Shown here piece after piece: positions 43,833-52,077 of a stretch of DNA of 58,272 nucleotides. The stretch is from positions 1 through 58,272 of the forward strand of contig JAPLDR010000126.1 in NCBI GenBank assembly GCA_026391655.1, given 5' to 3'. Position 1 is the first letter of the stretch; the number at the start of each line of letters is the position of its first letter. This stretch comes from Bacteroidia bacterium. GTDB lineage: Bacteria; Bacteroidota; Bacteroidia; Bacteroidales; Prolixibacteraceae. The notes beneath the pieces were generated by a model. The model was not told the origin of the DNA. It worked only from the letters and a program-made list of their open reading frames with translations, and ran no database searches. A program made the position numbers and the translations under genes.

Positions 43833-45179
43833 ATGATAAAATGGGACAAATTGATTGCCAACTGTCGGCTCGGACTTGAAGACCGAAGAATTCAGGAAGC
43901 TGATGATATCCGATCGACTTTCCAGCGTGATTACGACCGGATTATATTCTCCTCCCCATTCAGACGACTTCAGGATAAAACGCAGGTATTTCCACTGCCG
44001 GGAAGCATATTTGTCCACAACCGACTCACTCATTCGCTTGAGGTGGCGAGTGTCGGGCGTTCGCTGGGTAATCTCGTAACTGCAGCTATCAAGTCAGAAC
44101 AAGAGGCAGATTTTCAAAATATTACAGGTGAGATCGGTGCCATTGTTTCTGCGGCTTGTCTTGCACACGATTTGGGAAATCCACCATTCGGACATGCAGG
44201 AGAGAGTGCCATAGCCGATTTTTTCAAAAGTGGAGGCGGATCAAAATATAAACATGAAGTTACTGAAGCACAGTGGGCAGATTTCACCTGTTTCGAAGGA
44301 AATGCCAACGCTTTCAGAGTGCTCAGCCATCAGTTTTCGGGCAAAAGAAACGGAGGCTTTGCATTAACTTACAGTACATTAGCAAGTATTGTTAAGTATC
44401 CCTTCGAATCCTCACTTGCGGGAGGAAAACCTAAATTCGGATTTTTCCAAAGTGAAAAAGAGTTGTTTCGTAAAATTGCGTCACAACTGGATATGGTAAA
44501 AATATCGGATAGCCCGTTGCAGTATATGCGGCATCCGTTGGTCTATCTTGTCGAAGCGGCCGATGATATCTGTTATCAGATTATGGATGTGGAAGATGCC
44601 CATAAATTAAAAATTCTTACCTATTCTGAAACCGAATCACTCTTTCTTAACTTTTTTCATGCTGAAGAGGATCGTCAGTTGCTTGAAAACATCGCAGCAA
44701 ATTTAGAACTTGTAAGTGACTGCAACGAAAGGATTGCATACTTGCGAGCTATGGTGATTGGAAAACTCACGAAGGAGTGTGCTGCGCTATTTATTTCGCG
44801 AATTGATGAATTTAGTCATGCAGAAAAAATTGTATCATTATTTCATTCATTACCAGAACCTTCGAAAAGCGCAATGGCCCTGATAAGATCGGTTTCTCAG
44901 AAAAAAATATATAACGACAGAGCTGTCATTGAAATTGAAATTGCCGGTTACAAAATACTCGGTACATTGCTTGAAACATTTATCAGTGCCGTTATTGAGC
45001 CTAATGATTTTTTATCAAAGAAACTTTTGATGCTGATTCCCTCTCAATATCAGAATTCGGATGATTCGATGTATGGAAAAATTCAGTCAGTCATCGACTT
45101 TGTCTCGGGAATGACCGACCTTTTTGCACTTGATCTGTACCGCAAAATTACAGGAATGGAATTGCCTGGAATAGCTTGA
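43833..45179 (+). CDS. dgt: Deoxyguanosinetriphosphate triphosphohydrolase (dGTPase)
   Basis: 448 residues. 'RSTFQRDYDRIIFSSPFRRLQDKTQVFP' is the typical dGTPase start; the HD metal site is 'HNRLTHSLEVASVGRSLG' and 'LAHDLGNPPFGHAGE'; 'VYLVEAADDICYQIMDVEDA' follows. The enzyme splits dGTP to deoxyguanosine and triphosphate. No operon partner. It is a second HD-type phosphohydrolase beside the one at 33547. Confidence 0.92.
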   Translation: MIKWDKLIANCRLGLEDRRIQEADDIRSTFQRDYDRIIFSSPFRRLQDKTQVFPLPGSIFVHNRLTHSLEVASVGRSLGNLVTAAIKSEQEADFQNITGEIGAIVSAACLAHDLGNPPFGHAGESAIADFFKSGGGSKYKHEVTEAQWADFTCFEGNANAFRVLSHQFSGKRNGGFALTYSTLASIVKYPFESSLAGGKPKFGFFQSEKELFRKIASQLDMVKISDSPLQYMRHPLVYLVEAADDICYQIMDVEDAHKLKILTYSETESLFLNFFHAEEDRQLLENIAANLELVSDCNERIAYLRAMVIGKLTKECAALFISRIDEFSHAEKIVSLFHSLPEPSKSAMALIRSVSQKKIYNDRAVIEIEIAGYKILGTLLETFISAVIEPNDFLSKKLLMLIPSQYQNSDDSMYGKIQSVIDFVSGMTDLFALDLYRKITGMELPGIA

Positions 45180-45510
45180 CCTGGCTTAAATTTGGGATAT
45201 GTTCGTATTGTTATTTCAACCAACTAATTGTCAGTATGATAGTTTATTTCAAAAGGATTAATTTCGCGCCCTGAAGCATTCAGTCATCAATGATATTGCA
45301 CCCGACCACGCAGGGGAATCATCGTTTGGCAAAATGAACATTCAGTGTAACAGTAACGGACCAACTATTCAATCTTTTTTTATTATAATTTTATTAATCA
45401 AAGGTCCATGTGATCAGGTTAAGGTATTGGCATGAAGATGATGGACTACTGATAAATGACTTATTTAATTAAAATGAAAAATTTATTGGTCATTAGATTC
45501 AGCACATAAT
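45180..45510. other. Intergenic region without a recognised gene
   Basis: Separates dgt from the first TonB-receptor module. Long A/T runs near 45376-45400, several short open stretches, no hairpin with a good T tract. No sigma/anti-sigma pair, which an STN-domain receptor might suggest, is encoded here. Confidence 0.5.
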
Positions 45511-45577
45511 ACAATAAAAATACTACTTTTACGCAACGACATTTCCCATTGTTCCATCATTAAGATAAATACGTATT
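45511..45577 (+). promoter_or_regulatory. Conserved upstream block of TonB-receptor module 1
   Basis: ACAATAAAAATA, then TACTTTTAC, then AACGAC lead into the GTG start; the same elements stand before module 2 (52009-52077). TACTTTTA differs by one base from the -7 consensus. The conservation implies common control of both modules. Confidence 0.5.
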
Positions 45578-48307
45578 GTGAAGTATTCTCAGACTGCAAT
45601 TTTTCATAAAGCACTCCTTCTGTTTATTACAATTCTGTTTTCGGCTCAGCCTGGTCGATCTCAAGAGATTCAGGAGATCAAAATTACGGGAAGTTATTCT
45701 AAAGCTCCATTGCTGGAGTTTTTCAGTTCACTTGAAAAAAACTATGGAATCAAGTTTTTTTATAAGGAAGAGTGGATAAAATCTACCGAAGTTACAAAGA
45801 CTTTCAACAATGTACCTTTGGTACAGGTTATGAATCAGATCTTTATTGGGAAGGACCTGACTTTTAAATTTTATCAGAATAAATCAGTGGTTATTTATCC
45901 GATAGGTGCGGCTAACCGTTCGGAGTCTGGCATTGATGATTCGAAAGTTCTGATTATTGGCGACCCACTCAATCAGGGGCGTTACCAGCGCGCCAAACTA
46001 CAAGGCCGGGTGCTTGAAGGGAAAACCGGTGATCCTCTTGCAGGTGCAATTGTTTACAATATGGAAACCAAAATCGGAGTTGCAACCGATTCGAAAGGAA
46101 GATACACAATGGAAATGCCAACCGGAGATATGCACCTTCGAATAACATTTTTGAGTTTTCAAAATCAAATTCAGAAAATACGACTCATCCAAAATGGAAA
46201 TGCCGATTTCGAACTATTCGAAGAGAGCCATAATCTTGCTGAAATAACCGTGATAGGTGATGAAAACAATGCATCGAAGGCGCAGATGAGCATGATAAAA
46301 ATGTCTGCTGTCACTCTAAAAGAGCTTCCTGTACTAATGGGTGAAGCCGATTTAATTAAAAGCATGGTGATGATGCCCGGCGTTCAAAGCGTCGGAGAGA
46401 TGTCGTCAGGATTCAATGTCCGTGGCGGAAATACAGACCAAAATCTTGTTCTGCTCAATGGTGCACCGGTTTTTAATACAACTCACCTTTTTGGTTTTTT
46501 TTCGATGATTAATCCCGATGGAGTAAAAGATGTGACTCTTTATAAAGGAGGAATTCCCGCATCCTATGGTGAACGAATCTCGTCGGTTATGGATGTGCAA
46601 CTTAAAAATGGTAAAGCAGAAAATCTTAGTATATACGGTGGTTTGGGAATTATTAACAGCCGCCTTACCATCGAAGGACCATTTGTGAAAAAGAAGAAAA
46701 GCACCTTTATGATTGGCGGCCGAAGCACTTATTCCGACTGGCTGCTTCAGCAAACGAAGAATCCCACCTTTATGAACAGTGTTGCCCATTTTTATGATGT
46801 GAATGGCACTGCAGATTTTGAATTAGGCCCCAGAAACCATTTAAAATTAACAGGATACCTAAGTTCCGATGTTTTTAATCTTAATTCCAGTTCGCTTTAC
46901 AAATATGCCAATTCACTTGGTTCGCTGAACTGGAAATTGAATCTTTCGAAAAAACTGATATCAAATTTAAGTCTGGCTTACAGCAAATACGATTTAAATA
47001 TGGATGAGAAGGATCCTGTCCGGCCGGAGGATGACTATACGTTGAAATCAAGTATTCAATACGGCAGCCTCAAGTATGCGTTATCTATTTATCCGACAGT
47101 CAGGCAACGAATTAATGCGGGTTTTCAAGCCATCGGATATTGGATAAATCCCGGAGAAGTTGTCCCATTGCAATCGGTCTCCGATGTACTTTACAAATCA
47201 TTACGGCATGAACAATCAGCCGAACTGGCATTGTTTACAGATGACGATTTCGACCTCTCGGAAAAGCTGTCATTTAACCTTGGATTGCGCTATACAAAGT
47301 TTATCAACTACGGTCCGGGAGTTGTTTACAATTATACACCTGGAGTTCCGAAAACGCAAAGTGCAATCACTGATTCAACTGTTTACAAGTCGGGAGATAT
47401 CATAAAAGCCTATCAGGGACTTGAACCGCGTTTTGCTGTAAAGTATAATCTGGCGGATGGAGGTTCGTTCAGATTAAGCTTTCAGCGAATTCACCAGTTT
47501 GTCAGCCAGATTTCAAATACAGCCGTCATCTCACCGGCTGATTACTGGAAATCGGCCGATCCCTATCTTGCACCATTAATCAACGATCAGATCGCGTTAG
47601 GCTTTTTTAAAAATCCCGGGAAAGGAAAGTATGAAACATCTGTTGAAATGTATTACAAAAAATTGCAAAACTTAATGGAATATAAAAACGGGGCTCAACT
47701 CCTGATGAACAATCACATAGAAACAGATTTGCTGATGGCAACCGGTTACTCGTATGGTATTGAGTTATTGGCAAAAAAGAATGAGGGACGATTAAACGGA
47801 TGGATCAGCTATACTTATTCGAGAACGTTTCGAAAAGCTGATAGTCAGTTTAGTGACGAAAAAATCAATGGCGGAGCATTTTACCCTTCAGTATATGATA
47901 AACCTCATGATCTTTCGGCGGTGATGAATTACAAAATCAGTCGGCGGTGGCGATTTTCAGGAAATTTTGTCTTTTCATCGGGTAGACCAATTACGCTGCC
48001 GGAGCAAAAATACATTTACGGAGAGCATCAGGTGGTGGTCTTTTCCGACAGAAATAAATACAGGATGCCACCTTATCATCGTATGGACGTGAGTCTTACA
48101 TTGGATGAAAACCTTCGTAAAAAAAGGATGTGGAAAGGAAGCTGGACCTTCTCAGTCTACAACCTTTACGGACGTAAAAATCCCTATTCGGTTTTTTACA
48201 GAAAGGGTGCAACTTCTCAGGAGACCGGTCAAAGCCGGTATGACGTCTACAAATTGTCCCTCATTGGAGTTCCTGTCCCATCTATCACCTATAATTTTAA
48301 ATTCTGA
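45578..48307 (+). CDS. TonB-dependent receptor with STN and carboxypeptidase-like domains (module 1)
   Basis: 909 residues, GTG start. After the signal peptide (about 1-28) come an STN domain (34-108, 'ITGSYSKAPLLEFFSSLEKNYGI'), a carboxypeptidase-like regulatory domain (140-225, 'GDPLAGAIVYNMETKIGV'), the plug (about 240-360, with 'FNVRGGNTDQNLVLLNGAPV') and the 22-strand barrel ending 'SITYNFKF'. STN domains signal to periplasmic anti-sigma factors, but none is nearby. It overlaps the next lipoprotein gene by one base (TGATG). Pairing with DUF4249 lipoproteins differs from SusC/SusD. Substrate unknown. Confidence 0.92.
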   Translation: MKYSQTAIFHKALLLFITILFSAQPGRSQEIQEIKITGSYSKAPLLEFFSSLEKNYGIKFFYKEEWIKSTEVTKTFNNVPLVQVMNQIFIGKDLTFKFYQNKSVVIYPIGAANRSESGIDDSKVLIIGDPLNQGRYQRAKLQGRVLEGKTGDPLAGAIVYNMETKIGVATDSKGRYTMEMPTGDMHLRITFLSFQNQIQKIRLIQNGNADFELFEESHNLAEITVIGDENNASKAQMSMIKMSAVTLKELPVLMGEADLIKSMVMMPGVQSVGEMSSGFNVRGGNTDQNLVLLNGAPVFNTTHLFGFFSMINPDGVKDVTLYKGGIPASYGERISSVMDVQLKNGKAENLSIYGGLGIINSRLTIEGPFVKKKKSTFMIGGRSTYSDWLLQQTKNPTFMNSVAHFYDVNGTADFELGPRNHLKLTGYLSSDVFNLNSSSLYKYANSLGSLNWKLNLSKKLISNLSLAYSKYDLNMDEKDPVRPEDDYTLKSSIQYGSLKYALSIYPTVRQRINAGFQAIGYWINPGEVVPLQSVSDVLYKSLRHEQSAELALFTDDDFDLSEKLSFNLGLRYTKFINYGPGVVYNYTPGVPKTQSAITDSTVYKSGDIIKAYQGLEPRFAVKYNLADGGSFRLSFQRIHQFVSQISNTAVISPADYWKSADPYLAPLINDQIALGFFKNPGKGKYETSVEMYYKKLQNLMEYKNGAQLLMNNHIETDLLMATGYSYGIELLAKKNEGRLNGWISYTYSRTFRKADSQFSDEKINGGAFYPSVYDKPHDLSAVMNYKISRRWRFSGNFVFSSGRPITLPEQKYIYGEHQVVVFSDRNKYRMPPYHRMDVSLTLDENLRKKRMWKGSWTFSVYNLYGRKNPYSVFYRKGATSQETGQSRYDVYKLSLIGVPVPSITYNFKF

Positions 48308-49431
48308 TGCAAAAAGAACTAAAATACCTGTTATTACTGCTGGTTTTCTTTGTTTCTTGCGAACAGTATTATCAACCAGATATCGAAAGGATTGATGGCC
48401 AGCTTGTTGTTGAGGCGAGAATTACCAATGACTTATCGAGGAACCTAGTTCATCTGACACGAACCCGCAGTTTTAATGATAAGGTACCACTTACGGAAGT
48501 CTCGGGTGCCACGGTAGAGCTGGTAGAAAATAAAACCAATAAGATTCGGGGTACTGAAAGTAGTCCGGGATTTTATGTTTTTAATTCAGTTCCGGTAAGC
48601 GGGAAAAATTATTTTTTGCGAATTGGAATTCTAAATGATATTTATGAGTCGCAAGAGGTCACCATGCCTCCAATTCCGACAATTAATAATTTCATATCAG
48701 AGTATGTTATAAAAAAAGTATACGTTAACAACGTAGAGGGTATACCGCAACCATTTGATAAACCGGAGAGAGAATTTTATGCCGATATGCCAGTTACAAA
48801 TTCACTATCTTACTATAGGTTCGATGTAAAAACAGTATGGGAATGGCACTGGGATTCAATTCCAAATACGCACTCCTCCATTCCTTCAGCCTATGGATGG
48901 TATGTTTATCATGAAAAAGAAAGTTTCAACCTGGCCGGTCCTAAAAATTTCAGCCTGGCCGAAAAAATAGAAAAACATCCCCTTTTGGCAGTATCATATA
49001 ATATATATGATTATCTCTATGCCGATACTTTATTCACAAAAGCTGATACCTTGTACACAAAAGGGTGTATAATAGTCGTTGATCAGTATGGCACTTCAAA
49101 AGAATCATACGAATATCACGAAAAGATGAACAGTCAATTCTTAGCTGTTGGCAGTCTTTTCGATCCTATTCAGACTCAAATCTATGGGAATGTAATATGC
49201 AAAACTAATGCTTCAAAGATTGTTTTCGGGTATTTCGATCTGAATTCGTATGCACAGTTTCGTTTTTATTTTAATTTGTGGGAACCGCCCGGTAAAGTTA
49301 TTTTGAGACAAATTTTCCGTTATCCTGATATACCAGACACTAAAGGGATGAAGAGATCGCAACCGATAAAAGGTCCACCTGATGAAATACCACCGCCACT
49401 GCCACCACCCGTTTGGTGGGAATATTTATAG
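48307..49431 (+). CDS. DUF4249 lipoprotein, module 1
   Basis: 374 residues. Lipobox 'FFVSCEQ' (Cys17); the acidic residue right after the Cys is reminiscent of surface-export signals of Bacteroidetes lipoproteins. An N-terminal beta-sandwich ('IDGQLVVEARITNDLSRN' to 'YESQEVTMPPIPTI') is followed by a domain with 'DQYGTSKESYEYHEKMNSQF', 'FDPIQTQIYGN' and 'KIVFGYFDLNS', and a Pro-rich end ('PPPLPPPVWWEYL'). DUF4249 proteins accompany TonB receptors; function unknown. Translation is coupled to the receptor. Confidence 0.88.
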   Translation: MQKELKYLLLLLVFFVSCEQYYQPDIERIDGQLVVEARITNDLSRNLVHLTRTRSFNDKVPLTEVSGATVELVENKTNKIRGTESSPGFYVFNSVPVSGKNYFLRIGILNDIYESQEVTMPPIPTINNFISEYVIKKVYVNNVEGIPQPFDKPEREFYADMPVTNSLSYYRFDVKTVWEWHWDSIPNTHSSIPSAYGWYVYHEKESFNLAGPKNFSLAEKIEKHPLLAVSYNIYDYLYADTLFTKADTLYTKGCIIVVDQYGTSKESYEYHEKMNSQFLAVGSLFDPIQTQIYGNVICKTNASKIVFGYFDLNSYAQFRFYFNLWEPPGKVILRQIFRYPDIPDTKGMKRSQPIKGPPDEIPPPLPPPVWWEYL

Positions 49432-49507
49432 GACGTATAGTTGGATATTTCAGCAGTTTAACAAATGAATAACAGTTTGCCATTAATATAAAAACAGAGA
49501 TTTAAAC

Positions 49508-51118
49508 GTGAAAAGAAGAATAATTACAGGGTTACTACTCTTTTTTGCTTTGACAGGCAAAGCTCAGGAAAGAGAGTACTTCAACCTTTTTACTGACCGC
49601 GATCTTTATATCAGTGGTGAAACCCTTTTGCTCAAAGTATTTGCGCCATCAGATGAACAATCAGGAATCGTTAGTGTTGATTTGATCAATACCAACGGGA
49701 AAATAATTTCAGGAATTAGTAAGAAAATAATTGATCATCAAACAGATGGATTTATTGATCTTCCTGATTCCTTAAGTTCGGGATGTTATCTGCTCTGCAC
49801 ATCAACAAAAACAAATCCTACTTTAACTGTCAAAGAGATATACATTAGTAACCAATTTTCCGGCTTACCCGAATCGAATTTCGCTTTACGATCATCAGAA
49901 ACTAACTCCGTGGCTGAAAAGCCAGCTGCGCTACAAATCGATGGTCTTGATACCACCTATAAAACAAGAGGGAAAGCTAACTTAACCCTTCGCCTGCCGT
50001 CTGAACTTCTTTCACAAATAAATGAGAATCTGTTTGTTAGTGTTGCAGAAATAGCTCCCGGGTACAATCCGAATACCTTCTATAGAATTGCCAAACCCAA
50101 AAAAAACCAAATCATTGAAAAAGAAGGGGTTATTCTTGAAGGATTCGTCAAAGATATTAAAACCGGAGAGCCATTTAAAAATGGTATCGTCTTTCTTTCG
50201 ATTCCCGATACAATTCCGAGGTTCAAATATTACATCACAGGTGAAGACGGTCATTTTAATTTCCAACTTGACAATTACTTTGGAAAAATACCTGTTGTTG
50301 TTCAAGGCTTTGACCCGGACGAAAAGCGACTTCTCAAAGTTGTCCTTAACAATCGCGACAGTCTTAAAAGTGGCATACCAGCTTTCGAAACCTGGACCAT
50401 TTCTCCCGAATTCCGAAAGAGCACAATGGATAATATTGATGCAGTAACTTTTAGTAAAATATTTAATTGTCAGGAACTTACAATCGCACCAATTCCGGTA
50501 AATAAAACAGACGACTACCCCTTTTACGGAGTTCCAACCGAGGTTATCGATCCGCAGCTATTTATCGAACTTCCTAATTTTACCGAAATTTCACGCGAAC
50601 TTTTGCCGGGTGTTAAATTCAGGGCGTATAACCGGATACCATCATTACAGGTTTTCAGCCCGGCATTGCACAACTTTTTTAACGACCAGCCATTGCTATT
50701 ACTCGACGGCATTCCTATTCGTGATCTAAATGTCATTAAAGATTTGGGGTCAAAAGAGATAGACCGCATAGAAGTTTGCCATAGCAAAAGGTTTTACGGT
50801 AATCTGGTCTTCTATGGTGTAGTTGCCATTTATACCTCAAAACCTGATTACAATCGCGTAGCAGAATCAGATGATCTTATAAAACTCAACCTTAATGTAA
50901 TTCAGCCCAATGTAACCTTAAATGTCCCTTTAGAACAACGATTAAACGAGATGGATCTGCGTAAGGTGTTACTTTGGAAACCATCATTAAAGCCTGAACA
51001 AAACATCAACCTTGATTTTGAGACGTCTGATATCAGGGGCAATTATAAGCTGATTATACATGGAAAAACCAAAGACGGATCTACTTTTTATAAAGAACAA
51101 ATTTTTGAGGTAAATTAA
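49508..51118 (+). CDS. MG2-like exported protein with a TonB-plug-like segment, module 1
   Basis: 536 residues, GTG start. Signal peptide 1-19. An alpha-2-macroglobulin MG2-like domain ('LFTDRDLYISGETLLLKVFA', to about residue 115) is followed by a carboxypeptidase-like segment ('LEGFVKDIKTGEPFKNGIVF'), then a plug-like stretch ('QPLLLLDGIPIRDLNVIKDL', 'IDRIEVCHSKRFYGNLVFYG') without any barrel, and a C-terminal beta domain ('NIDLDFETSDIRGNY'-like). It looks like a free plug carried by an MG2 scaffold. A paralogue starts at 58073. Confidence 0.78.
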   Translation: MKRRIITGLLLFFALTGKAQEREYFNLFTDRDLYISGETLLLKVFAPSDEQSGIVSVDLINTNGKIISGISKKIIDHQTDGFIDLPDSLSSGCYLLCTSTKTNPTLTVKEIYISNQFSGLPESNFALRSSETNSVAEKPAALQIDGLDTTYKTRGKANLTLRLPSELLSQINENLFVSVAEIAPGYNPNTFYRIAKPKKNQIIEKEGVILEGFVKDIKTGEPFKNGIVFLSIPDTIPRFKYYITGEDGHFNFQLDNYFGKIPVVVQGFDPDEKRLLKVVLNNRDSLKSGIPAFETWTISPEFRKSTMDNIDAVTFSKIFNCQELTIAPIPVNKTDDYPFYGVPTEVIDPQLFIELPNFTEISRELLPGVKFRAYNRIPSLQVFSPALHNFFNDQPLLLLDGIPIRDLNVIKDLGSKEIDRIEVCHSKRFYGNLVFYGVVAIYTSKPDYNRVAESDDLIKLNLNVIQPNVTLNVPLEQRLNEMDLRKVLLWKPSLKPEQNINLDFETSDIRGNYKLIIHGKTKDGSTFYKEQIFEVN

Positions 51119-51119
51119 T

Positions 51120-51821
51120 ATGGCCAACAGGATTCTATCTATCATCACCCTTTTCGGATTATTTGCAGCCTCATCACTCGCGGCGCAAGAAGAATTGCCC
51201 AAAAACCTGAATGCCGAAAAAATAAAAGGGATGTCTTTTATCCCTTATTCCTCCTTTTCAGGATCACCCTATTTGAGTGAGAAGTTCCTGATCGGTGAGA
51301 TTGAATTTTTAGACGGGACAAAAGCTGGTAATCTCGGATTGCGTTACAGCTCATATCGCGATGAGATAATTTACTATAATACATATCTTTCATCTCAAAT
51401 TGTCATCGACAAAATCAGTATTAAAGGATTCTCATTTACCGACGGAAATGGAGTCAGAAGGGTTTTTCGTCGACAAAATTATACCGGTTATTTAAACGGC
51501 GAACGTTTTTTTGAGGTACTGAGTGATGGCAAAATATCGCTTCTTGCATATCGAAAAGTTGATCTGGGGACTTGTGATCCTTCATATAGCAAACTGGGTT
51601 TAGCCTATCAACAATCATATACCTATTATATGTATGCTGCCGGCAAGGGTTATTCTCCGCTTTCGCTAAACCGAAATTCACTGCTTTCAAAATTCGATAA
51701 ACCAAACCAAAAGTTGGCAAAAAAAGTACTCCGTAAAAATAAAGTGATGTTCACTGATGAAGCAAGTTTTGTTTTAGCCTGGAACGTGCTTAAAGAGAAT
51801 GGGATAAGCATAAGCTTCTGA
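51120..51821 (+). CDS. Exported hypothetical protein, module 1
   Basis: 233 residues, family not recognised. Signal peptide 1-22. 'GEIEFLDGTKAGNLGLRYSSYRDEIIYYN' and 'IDKISIKGFSFTDGNGVRRVFRR' suggest a compact beta-rich fold; the C-terminal 40 residues are basic ('KPNQKLAKKVLRKNKVMF'). The ATG lies one base after the stop of the MG2-like gene, so it belongs to the same operon. Its counterpart in module 2, if any, lies beyond the window. Confidence 0.7.
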   Translation: MANRILSIITLFGLFAASSLAAQEELPKNLNAEKIKGMSFIPYSSFSGSPYLSEKFLIGEIEFLDGTKAGNLGLRYSSYRDEIIYYNTYLSSQIVIDKISIKGFSFTDGNGVRRVFRRQNYTGYLNGERFFEVLSDGKISLLAYRKVDLGTCDPSYSKLGLAYQQSYTYYMYAAGKGYSPLSLNRNSLLSKFDKPNQKLAKKVLRKNKVMFTDEASFVLAWNVLKENGISISF

Positions 51822-52008
51822 AACCGGGATAGAGAGAAGTTGAGAGAGGGAGTTGTTTAGAGTCAACTTGAAAAGAATAGGTGAAGGTGTTATGTTGATG
51901 ACCTTCTGAACATTGATTTGATGGAAACTCAACCCATATTTTTGCCATCAACGGGCATCATGAAGATTCAAAATCATGAAATCTCAATCGCATTTTCAAA
52001 TATGTTTT

Positions 52009-52077
52009 ACAATAAAAATATCTACTTTTACAAAACGACGTTTACCAAATTTTCAATCATCAAGACTACGACATATC
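52009..52077 (+). promoter_or_regulatory. Conserved upstream block of TonB-receptor module 2
   Basis: Copy of the block before module 1: ACAATAAAAATA, TACTTTTAC, AACGAC, and ATCAT-AAGA before a GTG start. It ends at the GTG at 52078. It argues for that start over the ATG at 51976, which lies upstream of the block. Confidence 0.5.

Noticed and set aside
45180-45577. Sigma/anti-sigma genes controlling the STN receptor
   Set aside because: No frame long enough or similar was found in the gap.
51976-52077. ATG start of the second TonB receptor
   Set aside because: Alignment with the first receptor places the start at GTG 52078, after the shared upstream block.
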